DNA from: Adhaeribacter terrigena
Lineage (GTDB): Bacteria; Bacteroidota; Bacteroidia; Cytophagales; Hymenobacteraceae
DNA length: 64,000 nucleotides
Assembly: GCF_016623615.1 (NCBI RefSeq)
Contig: NZ_JAEHFX010000001.1
Location: 558,001-622,000 of the forward strand
Direction of reading: 5' to 3'
The notes beneath the pieces are model-generated. The model did not search any database. It worked only from the letters and a program-made list of their open reading frames with translations, and had not been told where the DNA came from. Positions 35,023 through 42,491 of this stretch are shown in pieces. Made by a program: the position numbers and the translations under genes. The stretch's first letter is position 1, and the number at the start of each line of letters is the position of its first letter.

Positions 35023-35379
35023 ATGAAACTACTTAAAAGAATAAAAAAGCAAAGAAAAGACACTAATTCGGTTTTTAAGATACACTATTCTTGTACTGCA
35101 AAAATCATCGATGGTGAATGGAATTTTGAAATGCATGAATCAAGATCAATTTCTGGTCATTTACTCCTATTAAAAGAAAAGTGGCCTGATCATAAAGAAA
35201 TGAATTATGACTTTGGCATCTATAAATATAATCATATAGGAGAGTTAGTAATTGATGAAAAGGTATCCTTGTCAGTTCTGTACAATTTAAGCATGAAGAA
35301 GTATTATGCTACACTTTGCATCGAAAAAACAAAAGCAGATATCAGGAAAGAAAAAATACTAAATATTATTAACGATTAA
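35023..35379 (+). CDS. Hypothetical protein
   Basis: 118 residues with a strongly basic start (MKLLKRIKKQRKD), a beta-rich middle (KIHYSCTAKIIDGEWNFEMHE) and a basic end. No recognised domain, no membrane segment. It is followed after 53 bp by another plus-strand unknown, probably in one unit reading toward the recombinase. Function unknown. Confidence 0.5.
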   Translation: MKLLKRIKKQRKDTNSVFKIHYSCTAKIIDGEWNFEMHESRSISGHLLLLKEKWPDHKEMNYDFGIYKYNHIGELVIDEKVSLSVLYNLSMKKYYATLCIEKTKADIRKEKILNIIND

Positions 35380-35432
35380 CCTGGATTTGATTCTCACTTA
35401 AATAGATTATAAATGCTAAAAGAATTACAAAA

Positions 35433-36062
35433 ATGATAACTACAGAATTATTTACCCCATCGTCAGAATTTACATTTGGTGAAGATGATGACATTAAAAC
35501 CAAGATATGTATTGATCAACACCTAAGAGATGTTGAAAATGCGTTGCTTGAATTAGCAAATAATGGAAACATTGTAACAGATAAGATCCAGCCAATAATA
35601 GATATGGATCTTAAAGTTTTTTCAGAAAAATATAACACTGGCAATTTACTTGATTTACCGGAAAACGACTCATTGATGCGTTACTTAGTAAATAAGCCCC
35701 GGTCAAATGCAAGATTTATTCTTAACCCAAGCGATTTGCTTCCAGATGATATTTTATATTTTAAAGAAGCCGAGATATTTTTTAAAGAGTTAACATACCT
35801 TGGTGTTTATAAGTACTGGAATAAATACTCCGAGGTTTATGGAGTTGCTGTTATTTATTTATGTTCCCGTAATGGTAATATGTATGAAATTTACGGAAAA
35901 TTTGATGATTATAATAATCTATATTATTTAAAAACTTCAATTGTAACTTATGATATCTTATGTGATATGTTGGACTATGACGAATTTAGCCTTGAAATTG
36001 ACCTACGACATGTAAGAAGACAATATATCATTACTAATATTAATTTATTAATCAATGATTAA
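35433..36062 (+). CDS. Hypothetical protein
   Basis: 209 acidic residues, no recognised domain. Tyr/Asp-rich segments (LTYLGVYKYWNKYSEVYGVAVIYL, then MYEIYGKFDDYNNLYYL) suggest a compact alpha/beta fold. The last gene before the palindrome and serine recombinase. Function unknown. Confidence 0.5.
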   Translation: MITTELFTPSSEFTFGEDDDIKTKICIDQHLRDVENALLELANNGNIVTDKIQPIIDMDLKVFSEKYNTGNLLDLPENDSLMRYLVNKPRSNARFILNPSDLLPDDILYFKEAEIFFKELTYLGVYKYWNKYSEVYGVAVIYLCSRNGNMYEIYGKFDDYNNLYYLKTSIVTYDILCDMLDYDEFSLEIDLRHVRRQYIITNINLLIND

Positions 36063-36113
36063 TGATTCAAGACAAAAATATAGCCTTTGAAATGATCATA
36101 GATTAAAAAAAAT

Positions 36114-36161
36114 AATTCATTTACAAATCTTCAACCCTCGTTGAAGATTTGTAAATGAATT
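36114..36161. repeat. Perfect 21-bp palindrome upstream of the serine recombinase
   Basis: The arms at 36114-36134 and 36141-36161 are exact complements (arm begins AATTCATTTACAAATC) with a 6-nt centre CCCTCG. It lies 38 bp before the recombinase ATG and lacks a T-tail, so it could be a terminator, an operator or a recombination site. A near-consensus TATATTTA element follows at 36172-36179. Confidence 0.75.
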
Positions 36162-36199
36162 AAAAATTTACTATATTTAGATAAATCAAAACCGATGTT

Positions 36200-36904
36200 A
36201 TGGATTTTTCTGGAAGTGATAAAAAAAAATATGTATTCTATTTTAGAGTAAGTACAAAGCGGCAGGGAGAAAGCGGTTTAGGATTAGATGCTCAGCGGAC
36301 ATATTTAAATCATTTCTATAGTGGCAAGAATGTTCTGGCAGAATTTACAGATGCTGTAAGTGGAAAATCCATTGATAATCGTCCACAGCTTTTAAAAGCC
36401 TTAGAACTTTGTAAAAAGGAGAAGTCTATTTTAGTCGTGGCAAAAATCGATAGATTAAGCCGGAATACTGAACAAGCTTTAAGTATTTATCGGGACTTAG
36501 AAGGTAGGTTAGAAAGCTGCGATATCCCGAATTTGGACAAGTTTACACTAACTCTTTTTATGGCTATTGCAGATAGAGAACGTGAACTTATTAGTATTAG
36601 AACCAAAAATGCTCTGGATGAAGTGATTCGTCGTCGCAATGGTAAAAACTGGCGAGAAGCTTCTGCTGCTTATAAAACTGGTGAAGCTTCAAAGAGTGGT
36701 ATACTTGCGATAAAAGCTAAAGCTTTAGCTAATGCAAATAATAAGAGAGCTGGGGCGTTAATTTCAGAATATCGAGATAAAGGTTTTAGTTGGCAGATTA
36801 TTTCTGATAAATTGAATGATGCAGGTTTCAAAGCAAGTAAAGGTGGTAAGTTCCAAGCAGTTCAAGTTCAAAGGATTTATTACAGAATAGTTGAACCAGT
36901 ATAA
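36200..36904 (+). CDS. Small serine recombinase (resolvase/invertase family)
   Basis: 234 residues. The N-terminal catalytic domain has YFRVSTKRQGESGLGLDAQ with the nucleophile Ser18, VVAKIDRLSRN, and the IADRERELISIRTK helix with conserved Glu/Arg. The C-terminal ~80 residues contain a resolvase-like HTH region (ISEYRDKGFSWQIISDKLNDAGFKAS). It cuts and rejoins DNA through a phosphoserine intermediate. It is the last gene of the AT-rich island, followed by a terminator and then typical chromosomal-composition genes. It is the best candidate for the enzyme that mobilised at least the 29-37 kb part. Confidence 0.9.
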   Translation: MDFSGSDKKKYVFYFRVSTKRQGESGLGLDAQRTYLNHFYSGKNVLAEFTDAVSGKSIDNRPQLLKALELCKKEKSILVVAKIDRLSRNTEQALSIYRDLEGRLESCDIPNLDKFTLTLFMAIADRERELISIRTKNALDEVIRRRNGKNWREASAAYKTGEASKSGILAIKAKALANANNKRAGALISEYRDKGFSWQIISDKLNDAGFKASKGGKFQAVQVQRIYYRIVEPV

Positions 36905-36935
36905 TTTGTATACTATATATTATTAAAGAAAATAA

Positions 36936-36968
36936 AGAGCCAATGCTGAATGTTGCATTGGCTCTTAC
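36936..36968. terminator. Bidirectional terminator at the island's right border
   Basis: AAGAGCCAATG pairs with CATTGGCTCTT around a 10-nt loop, between the convergent recombinase and TlpA genes. Confidence 0.8.
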
Positions 36969-36998
36969 CTTTTATATGATTCTGTTTATGGTTTAATT

Positions 36999-37634
36999 TT
37001 ACTTAGCTAACCCTTCCAAGTAGTCTTTTACTTCCTTCGAATCGTAATCAGCCATACCATCATGGCGAGCAGCTACTTTGCCGCCTTTACCCAGAATGAA
37101 AGTAGTCGGAATCGATTGTGTTTGGAAAGTAGCAGGAATATTGCTGGCTGGCAGGTACACCGGGAATGTATAACCTTTTTTCGAAATGAATTTCTTTACT
37201 TTCTCCATACCATTCTGGTCTACCGAAAGCATTACAAAGGCAATATCCTTTTCGCCGTTAAGCTTATCGTATAATTTTTGAATACCTGGCATTTCGGCTA
37301 CACAAGGCGGACACCAAGTTGCCCAAATATTCATAAAGACTACCTTGTTTTTCAGGCTGCTGAACTTAACCATATTTCCTTGCAGGTCCTGCAACAAAAA
37401 ATCATTGGCTAACATTGCTTCTGGTACAACTTCCGTTTCCGGCGATTTATTTATTGAAGACCGGCTTGCTGGAATTGCCGGCAGATCTGGCTGCATTATT
37501 CCAGTTGCCAGTAAAACCCGTTGCACCTGGCCAATGGCTTCAGTATGGAGTCCGCTTAGGTAAAGAAATCCAAAAACAACCACGGTATAAACCCAGCCTG
37601 GAATGTTACGGAATGAAAATTTATTTTTAGTCAT
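36999..37634 (-). CDS. TlpA-like thiol:disulfide oxidoreductase
   Basis: 211 residues. An N-terminal signal/anchor (IPGWVYTVVVFGFLYLSG) is followed by a thioredoxin fold with WCPPC (Cys108/Cys111), LLQDLQGNMVKFSSLKNKVVFMNIWATW, and cis-Pro in QSIPTTFIL. It reduces or transfers disulfides in the periplasm. It is the first unit of the sulfur cluster. Its promoter carries a Crp-type dyad (37701-37714) 22 nt upstream of a perfect TACCTTTG element, so control by the local Crp/Fnr protein is likely. Confidence 0.9.
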   Translation of the reverse strand: MTKNKFSFRNIPGWVYTVVVFGFLYLSGLHTEAIGQVQRVLLATGIMQPDLPAIPASRSSINKSPETEVVPEAMLANDFLLQDLQGNMVKFSSLKNKVVFMNIWATWCPPCVAEMPGIQKLYDKLNGEKDIAFVMLSVDQNGMEKVKKFISKKGYTFPVYLPASNIPATFQTQSIPTTFILGKGGKVAARHDGMADYDSKEVKDYLEGLAK

Positions 37635-37670
37635 GATCTTTTCTATTTAAAAGTTCTCGATAAGTTCTTG

Positions 37671-37714
37671 CAAAGGTATTGCCTTAAAATTCCAGCCACA
37701 GTGACCAAAGTTAC
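37671..37714 (-). promoter_or_regulatory. Crp/Fnr-type operator and promoter of the TlpA gene
   Basis: Minus-strand reading: GTAACTTTGGTCAC (37714-37701), 22 nt, then TACCTTTG (37678-37671). This is class II CRP spacing, shared by five other sites in the cluster. Confidence 0.75.
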
Positions 37715-37750
37715 TCTGGCCAGAATTTTAAGGTTTGGAATGTTACCGTT

Positions 37751-38629
37751 TTACAATTCAACCGTGATAAATCCTTCCTGTTGCAAGTCGAACATATAGG
37801 TTAACCCGTTAGGGATAATTTCAGCGCCATCCATAATTTCCGAAGGTGCTATTTTAAACTTATCCAGCGACATACCACAAACTTTATAAGTGACCCCGGC
37901 CGCTTTTCCAGCTTCAAAAAATAGCTTCATTTCGCTGTCTTTTTTAAAGGCTTCCACCGATTTAGCACAAGCCATAATTACAATTTTATCAGCGTTATAC
38001 TTCTCTTCATTCCGCATGGTCTGGGCCGTATTTACCGCAGCTTTCAGATGGTCCGGTTGACTGATCAGGATGCCGTAGTTATTCTTTACAGAAACAGAAG
38101 AATCTGACGCTGAATTTACAGCTTGTGCTGTGGAGCAGGAACTAATGGCCATTACTCCGAGGAAAACAACTGCCATCATTTTTACAGCATTATTGGTACT
38201 GGCAGTTAATTGGTTTTTCCTAACCAGGTATTGGTCCAGACCATAGTAAACTGCGCCGTTCGCCATAAAGAACAGCAACACACCCATAATTGCAATGTTC
38301 TTAAAAAGCGGTCCCATGGTAGCGACACTTCCCACCTGCATTGTAAGCGTTATTGGAATTAGGATAAGAATTAGCAGGAGCGCAGCCTTTCGGGTTTGAA
38401 AACCAACCAGCAGCATCAGGCCACCAACCAGTAAACCAATACCAGAGAGGATTACCAAAATTTCAGGATCGGCCATAGAAGTTGCCAGGAAACCCATTTT
38501 TGCTTTCTCTAATCGGGCTGCTGCTTCTGATGTCTGGAACAGGTGGTTGAAAGCAGCAGTAATGAAAATGAGGCTTCCCATGATACGTAAAGCCAGAAAT
38601 GATATTTTATTCAGGTTATTTGATTGCAT
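37751..38629 (-). CDS. DoxX-like membrane domain fused to a periplasmic DsrE-like domain
   Basis: 292 residues. Residues 1-135 are a four-helix DoxX-family membrane domain (LRIMGSLIFITAAFNHLF, then LLVGGLMLLVGF). Residues 149-165 (VKMMAVVFLGVMAISSC) look like a complete lipoprotein signal with lipobox Cys165. Residues 183-292 are DsrE-like: NNYGILISQPDHLKAAVN, then IVIMACAKSVEAF (Cys221), then VTYKVCGMS (Cys251), the usual persulfide-carrier positions. The layout reads as two proteins joined, with the second signal now serving as an extra membrane helix. Sulfur carrier function is inferred. It lies between the TlpA and SoxB-like genes on the same strand. Confidence 0.8.
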   Translation of the reverse strand: MQSNNLNKISFLALRIMGSLIFITAAFNHLFQTSEAAARLEKAKMGFLATSMADPEILVILSGIGLLVGGLMLLVGFQTRKAALLLILILIPITLTMQVGSVATMGPLFKNIAIMGVLLFFMANGAVYYGLDQYLVRKNQLTASTNNAVKMMAVVFLGVMAISSCSTAQAVNSASDSSVSVKNNYGILISQPDHLKAAVNTAQTMRNEEKYNADKIVIMACAKSVEAFKKDSEMKLFFEAGKAAGVTYKVCGMSLDKFKIAPSEIMDGAEIIPNGLTYMFDLQQEGFITVEL

Positions 38630-38662
38630 AATTTTTCGATTTTCAATTAATGTTTAGGACCT

Positions 38663-38694
38663 TAAAACGCTATGGTTTTCGGGCGAAAAAGTCG
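38663..38694. repeat. Copy of the ~33-bp dispersed repeat
   Basis: TAAAACGCTATGGTTTTC followed by GGGCGAAAAAGT; lies between the DoxX-DsrE and SoxB-like genes. Confidence 0.7.
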
Positions 38695-38705
38695 GTTCTT
38701 ATTTC

Positions 38706-40370
38706 CTACCGGAATACATAATCTACATTAGGGACCTGCGATAAAACTGGTTCCGGCAAATCCAAGGCTTTGGCTCGATCATCGGTTTTAGGCGAAACGG
38801 TGCCTTTCTTTTGCAAGTATTCGGCCATTACATCGTGAATGGTGTAGTCCAGCACTTTCGGGTCTTTGGCATTGGGCATCCGGCAAAGCGTGTGGTCGGG
38901 TTCGCCCCGACGTAAGCAAGCAGCCATAGTATATTCTTTTTTCAGGTCTATTGGATTTCCGCCGATGGTTATGGTTTGCACCCGCTGGCCTTTCGGGGCG
39001 TTGGCGTTAAAGGTCATTTCCATTCCTGAAAAACGGATCAGCCAGCCGCCGAAGCGTTCCAAGGGTTTTTCGGCAAATACATTGTGCAGTTCTTTTTCCA
39101 TCCAATCGTGTATCTGCTGGCCGGTGGCTTTACCGGTTTTCACGTTTTCATTTACCGGCAGCATATTCCAGATATCGGAGTAGGTAATAGCTGCTTTCCC
39201 TGATGCATTGGGAATGATGGGATTACCGAAACGGAAACCATTGGAGATGGCAATGTCGGCACCGGTTTTCCAGCGAACGGCGTCCGTAATCATATTATCC
39301 ATTCCGGTTTCAACCACCAGGTAGCGGTAAAGCGGCGTAGTGGTGTAGCCTAAAACTTTGTCCATCTGAGTGCGGTAGGGAGCAAGCTGTTCGTTTATAA
39401 CCTGCTGCACTTCCGGATCGGCGGGATATTTTGCTGGATCTACATCGATAAGTTCGTAGCGTTGGCCTACAATTTTTCCGTCTTTAATGTCAAGGTCCAG
39501 GCGGCCGACAAATGAGGCGAAAGCCCCCGGTTCTACTACCTGGGCATATTTGCGTTGAATTGGTTTCCGGATGCGTTCGTGGGTATCGTTACCCAGAATA
39601 AAATCGACGCCTTTAATGTATTCCTGGTCGGCCAGGTGAATTTGCTTGGATATGCCGATGTGCGTAACCAGAAAAAGCACATCCACTTGCTGATCTTCTT
39701 TCAATTCTTTTATCAGGTTTTCCAAGTTGTCTTCCACCTGCTTAAAAACAAGACCTTTACTGAAAGATGGATTCTGGCGGATCGGCACTTCGGGGTCGTT
39801 GTAAGAAATAAAGCCAAGCTTTACACCGTTCACTTCTTTCACCAGGTAGGGCGGATAAAGCATTTGGTTCGTTTTCTCTTCGTACACATTGGCGCACACA
39901 ATCGGCGTATCGAAAGATTTTAGCACGCTTTTCATTTTATCTGGACCATAGATCACTTCCCAATTGCCCGGAATCAGGAAATCGTAGTCCATCGACTTAA
40001 TGATGGGACCAAAGGCTTTTCCTTCGGTAAGGGCGGCAATGGCACTTCCCTGGATTAGATCACCGCCGTCCACAATTACCGTTCCCCCTGGGTTTTCAGC
40101 TTTTACCTGTTTGAAAATGGTTTGGATATGCGCCAGTCCGCCCCGGGTTTTGAATTTGAACTGGCCGTCTTCTACAAAGAATTCCTGATGCGGTTCAACC
40201 TGACCGTGAATGTCGGCGGTCTGCAGAATGGTAACAGTTTTTATGTCGTTTTGCATAGCGTTTTGGGATGTTGTAGCGGTTTGGTTTTGCTTACCGCCAT
40301 GGCAGGAAGCAAGAAAGATTCCGGCTGCTGGGAGCGCCGTGATTGCTATTTTTTTGAGTATATGAAACAT
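38706..40370 (-). CDS. SoxB-like / 5'-nucleotidase family metallophosphoesterase lipoprotein
   Basis: 554 residues with a lipoprotein signal (LPAAGIFLASC, Cys23). The N-terminal calcineurin-like phosphoesterase domain has TADIHGQ, VDGGDLIQGS, PGNWE (Asn-Trp instead of the usual Asn-His of GNHE), LVTHIG and GNDTHER. The C-terminal 5'-nucleotidase domain has SNGFRFGNP, then YSDIWNMLPVNENV. The GNW variant is a feature of SoxB, the Mn-dependent thiosulfohydrolase of the Sox pathway, and the neighbours are sulfur genes. No SoxXAYZ genes are in the window, so an alternative is a nucleotidase of unknown substrate. Likely anchored facing the periplasm. Confidence 0.75.
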   Translation of the reverse strand: MFHILKKIAITALPAAGIFLASCHGGKQNQTATTSQNAMQNDIKTVTILQTADIHGQVEPHQEFFVEDGQFKFKTRGGLAHIQTIFKQVKAENPGGTVIVDGGDLIQGSAIAALTEGKAFGPIIKSMDYDFLIPGNWEVIYGPDKMKSVLKSFDTPIVCANVYEEKTNQMLYPPYLVKEVNGVKLGFISYNDPEVPIRQNPSFSKGLVFKQVEDNLENLIKELKEDQQVDVLFLVTHIGISKQIHLADQEYIKGVDFILGNDTHERIRKPIQRKYAQVVEPGAFASFVGRLDLDIKDGKIVGQRYELIDVDPAKYPADPEVQQVINEQLAPYRTQMDKVLGYTTTPLYRYLVVETGMDNMITDAVRWKTGADIAISNGFRFGNPIIPNASGKAAITYSDIWNMLPVNENVKTGKATGQQIHDWMEKELHNVFAEKPLERFGGWLIRFSGMEMTFNANAPKGQRVQTITIGGNPIDLKKEYTMAACLRRGEPDHTLCRMPNAKDPKVLDYTIHDVMAEYLQKKGTVSPKTDDRAKALDLPEPVLSQVPNVDYVFR

Positions 40371-40585
40371 CTTTTATGTTTAAAATGAAGGAAAGGGAGT
40401 ACCTGAAAAGTAGCACATATTAGTCAACCACCCACTAAAAGAAAGCTTTAAAGGGTTATAGGAGTTATGCTGGTTTCGTTTAGAAATGAATTAACGACGT
40501 ATGAAAAACATAGCCTGATCTAACCAGCACCAAAGAAAAGTGGTGTAGGTTAAAGCCGTAAATTCAGATTAAGAGAAATAGGAAA

Positions 40586-40969
40586 TTAAGCGAACCTTGG
40601 AGGATCAGGTTCTTCGGAAGTGGAAAGGAAATGGTAATAAGCTTGCTGAAACGGGGCTGTTTCGGACAGGGTAAAGGGAGGTAAAACCGATACGGAAAAA
40701 GCTACTGGTGGCGGTGCCAGCTTGCTGATGCACACTTTCACTTCCGGAACAGGTTGTTCAGATTGTTCGGAGGTTGGTAATGCAACTTGTTGTTCCGGGT
40801 TTTGTTGATTTCGGGAGACTGCCTGTAAAGTAGCCCGGGCTTCGGAGCGGAAACATTCCTTTTTGAAAACCACATACCCCGTACCGGCAGGTGCTACTTG
40901 CAGCAGCGCCCACGACGTCAGATGTATCATCAACATCAGCCAGGTCAGTATTTTAAGGTGGTCTTTCAA
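40586..40969 (-). CDS. Small exported protein, Crp-regulated, unknown
   Basis: 127 residues if the TTG at 40969 is the start; the first in-frame ATG is at 40936, and there is no better upstream ATG. The N-terminus is hydrophobic (LTWLMLMIHLTSWALLQV), probably a signal peptide or anchor. The rest is Pro/Ser-rich with two Cys, ending in EEPDPPRFA. Small proteins with a similar PP-x-F/A end often precede metal efflux or redox operons in Bacteroidetes. Its promoter has a perfect TATCTTTG element exactly 22 nt after a GTGACAAAAATCAC dyad, which strongly supports that this is a real, regulated gene. Confidence 0.6.
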   Translation of the reverse strand: MKDHLKILTWLMLMIHLTSWALLQVAPAGTGYVVFKKECFRSEARATLQAVSRNQQNPEQQVALPTSEQSEQPVPEVKVCISKLAPPPVAFSVSVLPPFTLSETAPFQQAYYHFLSTSEEPDPPRFA

Positions 40970-40991
40970 ATCAAATTAATTCATTGGTTTA

Positions 40992-41035
40992 CAAAGATAC
41001 CAGCTTTGGATTTAAGGTTATGTGATTTTTGTCAC
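40992..41035. promoter_or_regulatory. Crp/Fnr-type operator in the divergent region
   Basis: GTGATTTTTGTCAC at 41022-41035. On the minus strand it is 22 nt from TATCTTTG (40999-40992) for the small exported protein. On the plus strand the -7-like TACTTGCA (41059-41066) for the rhodanese lipoprotein is weak but similarly spaced, so the site may serve both genes. Confidence 0.75.
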
Positions 41036-41098
41036 TGAACTTCCATTATATAAAACGGTACTTGCAGCTTATTTAACGTAACTTAAATACTAACTGAT

Positions 41099-41500
41099 AT
41101 GAAAAGTCTTTTTGTAAACCTGATCTTCGTTGCGATGCTTACCGTTTCTGGCTGTGCGCAATCGCAAAATTCTTCCGGTGGAAGCCGGCAGGATGTAAAT
41201 GCTATGCAGGCCAAAGAATTGATCTCGGAAGATAAGGAAATGGTGATTCTGGATGTCAGAACGCCAGAAGAATTTTCCGAAGGGCACGTTACAGGCGCTA
41301 CGAATCTGGATTTCTACGCCCCAGATTTTGAACAGCAATTAGAGAGGCTGGGTACTACCAATACTTACTTGTTGTATTGTGCATCGGGTAACCGTAGTGG
41401 AAAAGCTGCCAGCCTGATGCAAAATAAAGGCTTTAAAAAGATCATCAATTCCCAGGCTGGTTATAAGGAATTAAAACAAGCAGCAGTACATACCAAATAA
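41099..41500 (+). CDS. Rhodanese-like lipoprotein
   Basis: 133 residues with a lipoprotein signal (VAMLTVSGC, Cys19). A single rhodanese domain has LDVRTPEEFSEGHVTGA and the active-site loop CASGNRSG (Cys94), which carries a persulfide during sulfur transfer. It is likely periplasmic. It lies 3 bp before yeiH, so the two are co-transcribed, linking sulfane transfer to an anion exporter. Probably under the divergent Crp-type operator. Confidence 0.9.
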   Translation: MKSLFVNLIFVAMLTVSGCAQSQNSSGGSRQDVNAMQAKELISEDKEMVILDVRTPEEFSEGHVTGATNLDFYAPDFEQQLERLGTTNTYLLYCASGNRSGKAASLMQNKGFKKIINSQAGYKELKQAAVHTK

Positions 41501-41503
41501 ATC

Positions 41504-42445
41504 GTGTCGGAAAAAGTAAATCAAATTTTTCGGGTTTCGCTTTTCTGGCTTTTTCTGGTCCTAATTCTCATTACCGACTTTATAAGTGCGCCTCTGGCTT
41601 TGTTGGCAGGTATAATAATGGGTTTGAGTCTTGGGAATCCGTACCCATTGCAATTAGGAAAAATTACTAAATTTGCCTTGCAGGCATCAGTAGTTGGTTT
41701 AGGGTTTGGTATTAACCTGACCCAGGTGGCGGAAACCGGAATTAGTGGCTTTTTTTATACTGCCGTCTCGTTGGCGGTAACGATGGTCTTAGGTCTGTTA
41801 TTAGCAAAGTTATTCGGGGTAGAAAAGAAATTAAGCCACCTGATCTCTGGCGGAACAGCTATTTGCGGCGGTAGCGCCATTGCAGCGATTGCCCCAGCCA
41901 TTAAAGCTTCCGAAAAAGAGATAACCGTAGCGTTAGGGATTGTTTTTATTTTGAATGCGGTGGCCTTGTTTATTTTTCCAGTGGTTGGCAAATATCTACA
42001 ACTTTCACAGGAACAGTTTGGAGTTTGGGCAGCTATTGCGATTCACGATACCAGTTCAGTAGTAGGAGCGGCCACCAGTTACGGTGAAAAAGCCCTTGAA
42101 ATTGCTACTACCTTAAAACTAACCCGAGCCTTGTGGATCTTACCGATGGTAGTTTTTACTGGACTTATGTTTAAAACAGAAGGAAAAAATGCAGCCTTCC
42201 CCAAATTTATCTTGTTTTTCCTGGCCGCTTCAGTTGTTCATACGCTGATTCCTGGATTGGAAAATGTGTACGCTGGTCTAACTTCTTTGGCTAAAAAAGG
42301 ATTGATCCTGAGTTTATTTCTAACGGGTGCTGGTATCAGCTTATCTCTATTAAAAACCATCAGTTTCCGGCCATTTGTTCAAGGAGTTTTGCTTTGGGTA
42401 CTGGTAGCCACCGGATCGCTAATTGCCGTTATATACTTGATGTGA
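41504..42445 (+). CDS. YeiH family putative sulfate exporter
   Basis: 313-residue polytopic membrane protein of the UPF0324/YeiH family, with ~10 helices. The signature GGTAICGGSAIAAIAPAIKA and the VAIHDTSSVVGAA-like segment (AIAIHDTSSVVGAATSYG) are present. The start is a GTG at 41504, 3 bp after the rhodanese stop. Annotated family-wide as sulfate exporters on limited evidence; the sulfur gene setting fits. Confidence 0.88.
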   Translation: MSEKVNQIFRVSLFWLFLVLILITDFISAPLALLAGIIMGLSLGNPYPLQLGKITKFALQASVVGLGFGINLTQVAETGISGFFYTAVSLAVTMVLGLLLAKLFGVEKKLSHLISGGTAICGGSAIAAIAPAIKASEKEITVALGIVFILNAVALFIFPVVGKYLQLSQEQFGVWAAIAIHDTSSVVGAATSYGEKALEIATTLKLTRALWILPMVVFTGLMFKTEGKNAAFPKFILFFLAASVVHTLIPGLENVYAGLTSLAKKGLILSLFLTGAGISLSLLKTISFRPFVQGVLLWVLVATGSLIAVIYLM

Positions 42446-42448
42446 AGG

Positions 42449-42478
42449 GGCCACTTTTGTTGAAATTCGGTAGTGGCC
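42449..42478. terminator. Possible bidirectional terminator
   Basis: GGCCACT and AGTGGCC arms with a 16-nt loop lie between the convergent yeiH-like and MFS genes. The sequence also has faint similarity to the dispersed repeat. Confidence 0.5.
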
Positions 42479-42491
42479 TGAACGCTTTTAA

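Noticed and set aside
36905-36998. Copy of the tRNA-Ser 3' end as a right attachment site
   Set aside because: The right border of the island was read for the tRNA's T-arm/acceptor sequence and none was found; only a terminator hairpin is present.
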